64,000 nt of DNA from Pyropia yezoensis (taxonomy: Eukaryota > Rhodophyta > Bangiophyceae > Bangiales > Bangiaceae): positions 11,460,375-11,524,374 of the forward strand of contig CM020619.1 of the NCBI GenBank assembly GCA_009829735.1. The letters are read 5' to 3'. This document shows, in pieces, positions 63,122 through 64,000 of this stretch. A program made the translations under genes and the position numbers. Each line of letters opens with the position of its first letter. The first letter of the stretch is position 1. The notes under the pieces are model-generated. The model ran no database searches. It saw nothing but the letters and a program-made list of their open reading frames with translations, and was not told the origin of the DNA.

Positions 63122-64000
63122 GCATCACCGGCCGACAGGAGGGGGATGCAGCGTCAGCGGCTGTGGGCGCGTCACTCATGACGAAGAGGAGGGATGTGGG
63201 ATGGCTGCAGCGGCAAGCGCGTCGCCGGCAGGGAGCGAGGCGAGAGCAGAGCGGTAGCGGCGGCACGCTCGTCAACCGCAAGGAGGGGGAGGCGGGGGAA
63301 ACGGTCGCGGCGACGGGTGTGTTACCGCCAGGGGGGGGGGGGGGGGGGGTGAATGGTAGTAGCGAGCAAAGCGCCACTTGCGGGCCGGGGAGGGTTGAGG
63401 GGGGGGGCGACGACCTGGCATGGGAAAGGAGGGGAGGGAGCGTCGACCCTGACAGCGCAGAGGTAGATGGAGGCTAGGAGGAAGGCAAAGCAGTGTCCAG
63501 GCAGAGAAGAAAGAGGTCACACGGGGGGGGTGGGAGAATGGAAAGTGGGGGACTTGTGGCAGCCTTGAGTGGGGGATGAGGGCGGCGTGAGAGGTCTGGA
63601 GGTGCCCATAGTTGTGAAGAGCGAAACAGCGACAGCGCACTGGAGGAGATGGGCATGACAGCCGGCAAGAGCGTGCGGTGGGGCGTTGTACGCCTCGGTA
63701 TAAATAGGGTGGCGTCGGCGGCGCTGACAAAGCAGAGCAGTACAGTGCGTACGGGGTCATATGTGGGGGTCATCTAGGAAAGTAGCCCACTTTTATTTTA
63801 GACTATATGCCAAGATTGACGGACTGTTGCTGGTGTCCGACCAGTCCTGCTAATAAATGTGTATACAATTTGGTCAATGGTGCAGAGATGGAGTTGCCGC
63901 TGAGCGGTCGCCCTGCGGACAAGTCACAAGCCGGGGGTCAAACACGCTCCACGGGGGGACCGTGTCCAGCGCAGAGGTAAACGACAGGTTCATAGCACAC
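63122..64000. other. Sequence beyond the truncated element C
   Basis: No gene recognised. It includes a G run (about 63,332-63,348), and GC content falls towards the end. Confidence 0.45.
63699..63706 (+). promoter_or_regulatory. Candidate TATA box
   Basis: tataaata in the context cctcggtataaataggg. A plus-strand gene may start beyond the window edge. The motif is the only support. Confidence 0.3.

Noticed and set aside
1-64000. tRNA or rRNA genes
   Set aside because: None could be recognised by eye. The primer tRNA predicted from the PBS is not encoded in an obvious way in this window.

Overview
The window is eukaryotic nuclear DNA, most likely from a red alga of the Bangiales (Porphyra/Pyropia type). 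This is an inference. It rests on very high GC in the gene-rich part, long C/G and TC homopolymer runs between genes, compact genes with few or tiny introns, a eukaryotic GSII glutamine synthetase, and a genome packed with Ty3/gypsy, Ty1/copia and large DNA transposons. There is one assembly gap (1518-1908).

Region 1 (1-23,332) is host-gene territory. In order it holds: the 3' end of a phytyl-ester-synthase-like acyltransferase (+); an MFS_1-like transporter (-) broken by the gap; about 5 kb of low-complexity DNA with no assignable gene; a complete cytosolic-type glutamine synthetase (+); a PWP1-type WD40 ribosome-biogenesis protein (+); a complete five-exon profilin gene (-), rebuilt here from microexons; an eIF4G-type translation factor with MIF4G, MA3 and W2 domains (+); and a PLP-fold cystathionine beta-lyase-like gene (-) in which no catalytic lysine motif is visible.

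Region 2 (23,333-28,507) is of lower GC and gene-poor. It holds a TIR-bounded element (25,464-26,848) and fragments that cannot be assigned.

Region 3 (28,508-63,121) is a nest of transposons. Element A (28,508-37,884) is a nearly complete chromodomain Ty3/gypsy element on the minus strand, inserted at the 3' end of a decayed copia element (37,902-40,373). Element B (43,848-53,502) is a second, different Ty3/gypsy family, also on the minus strand. It is inserted inside a tnp2-like transposase gene (element D, 41,535-54,820). Element C (60,438-63,121) is a truncated relative of A on the plus strand, inserted in an exon of an unrecognised multi-exon pseudogene (E, 56,341-60,437).

The most unusual signal is that A and B each carry a long ORF on the strand opposite to gag-pol, between the 3' LTR and integrase. 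The two antisense proteins share a collinear motif (LV[ST]x4EFx5Ax4YYPK) and downstream hydrophobic blocks, so they look like one undescribed family of antisense-encoded retroelement proteins. A, B and C also share a G_GGA_AAC heptamer at the end of gag, which would give -1 frameshifting into pol. All three share an atypical primer-binding site, TGGTGGAGCAGCAGGGG.
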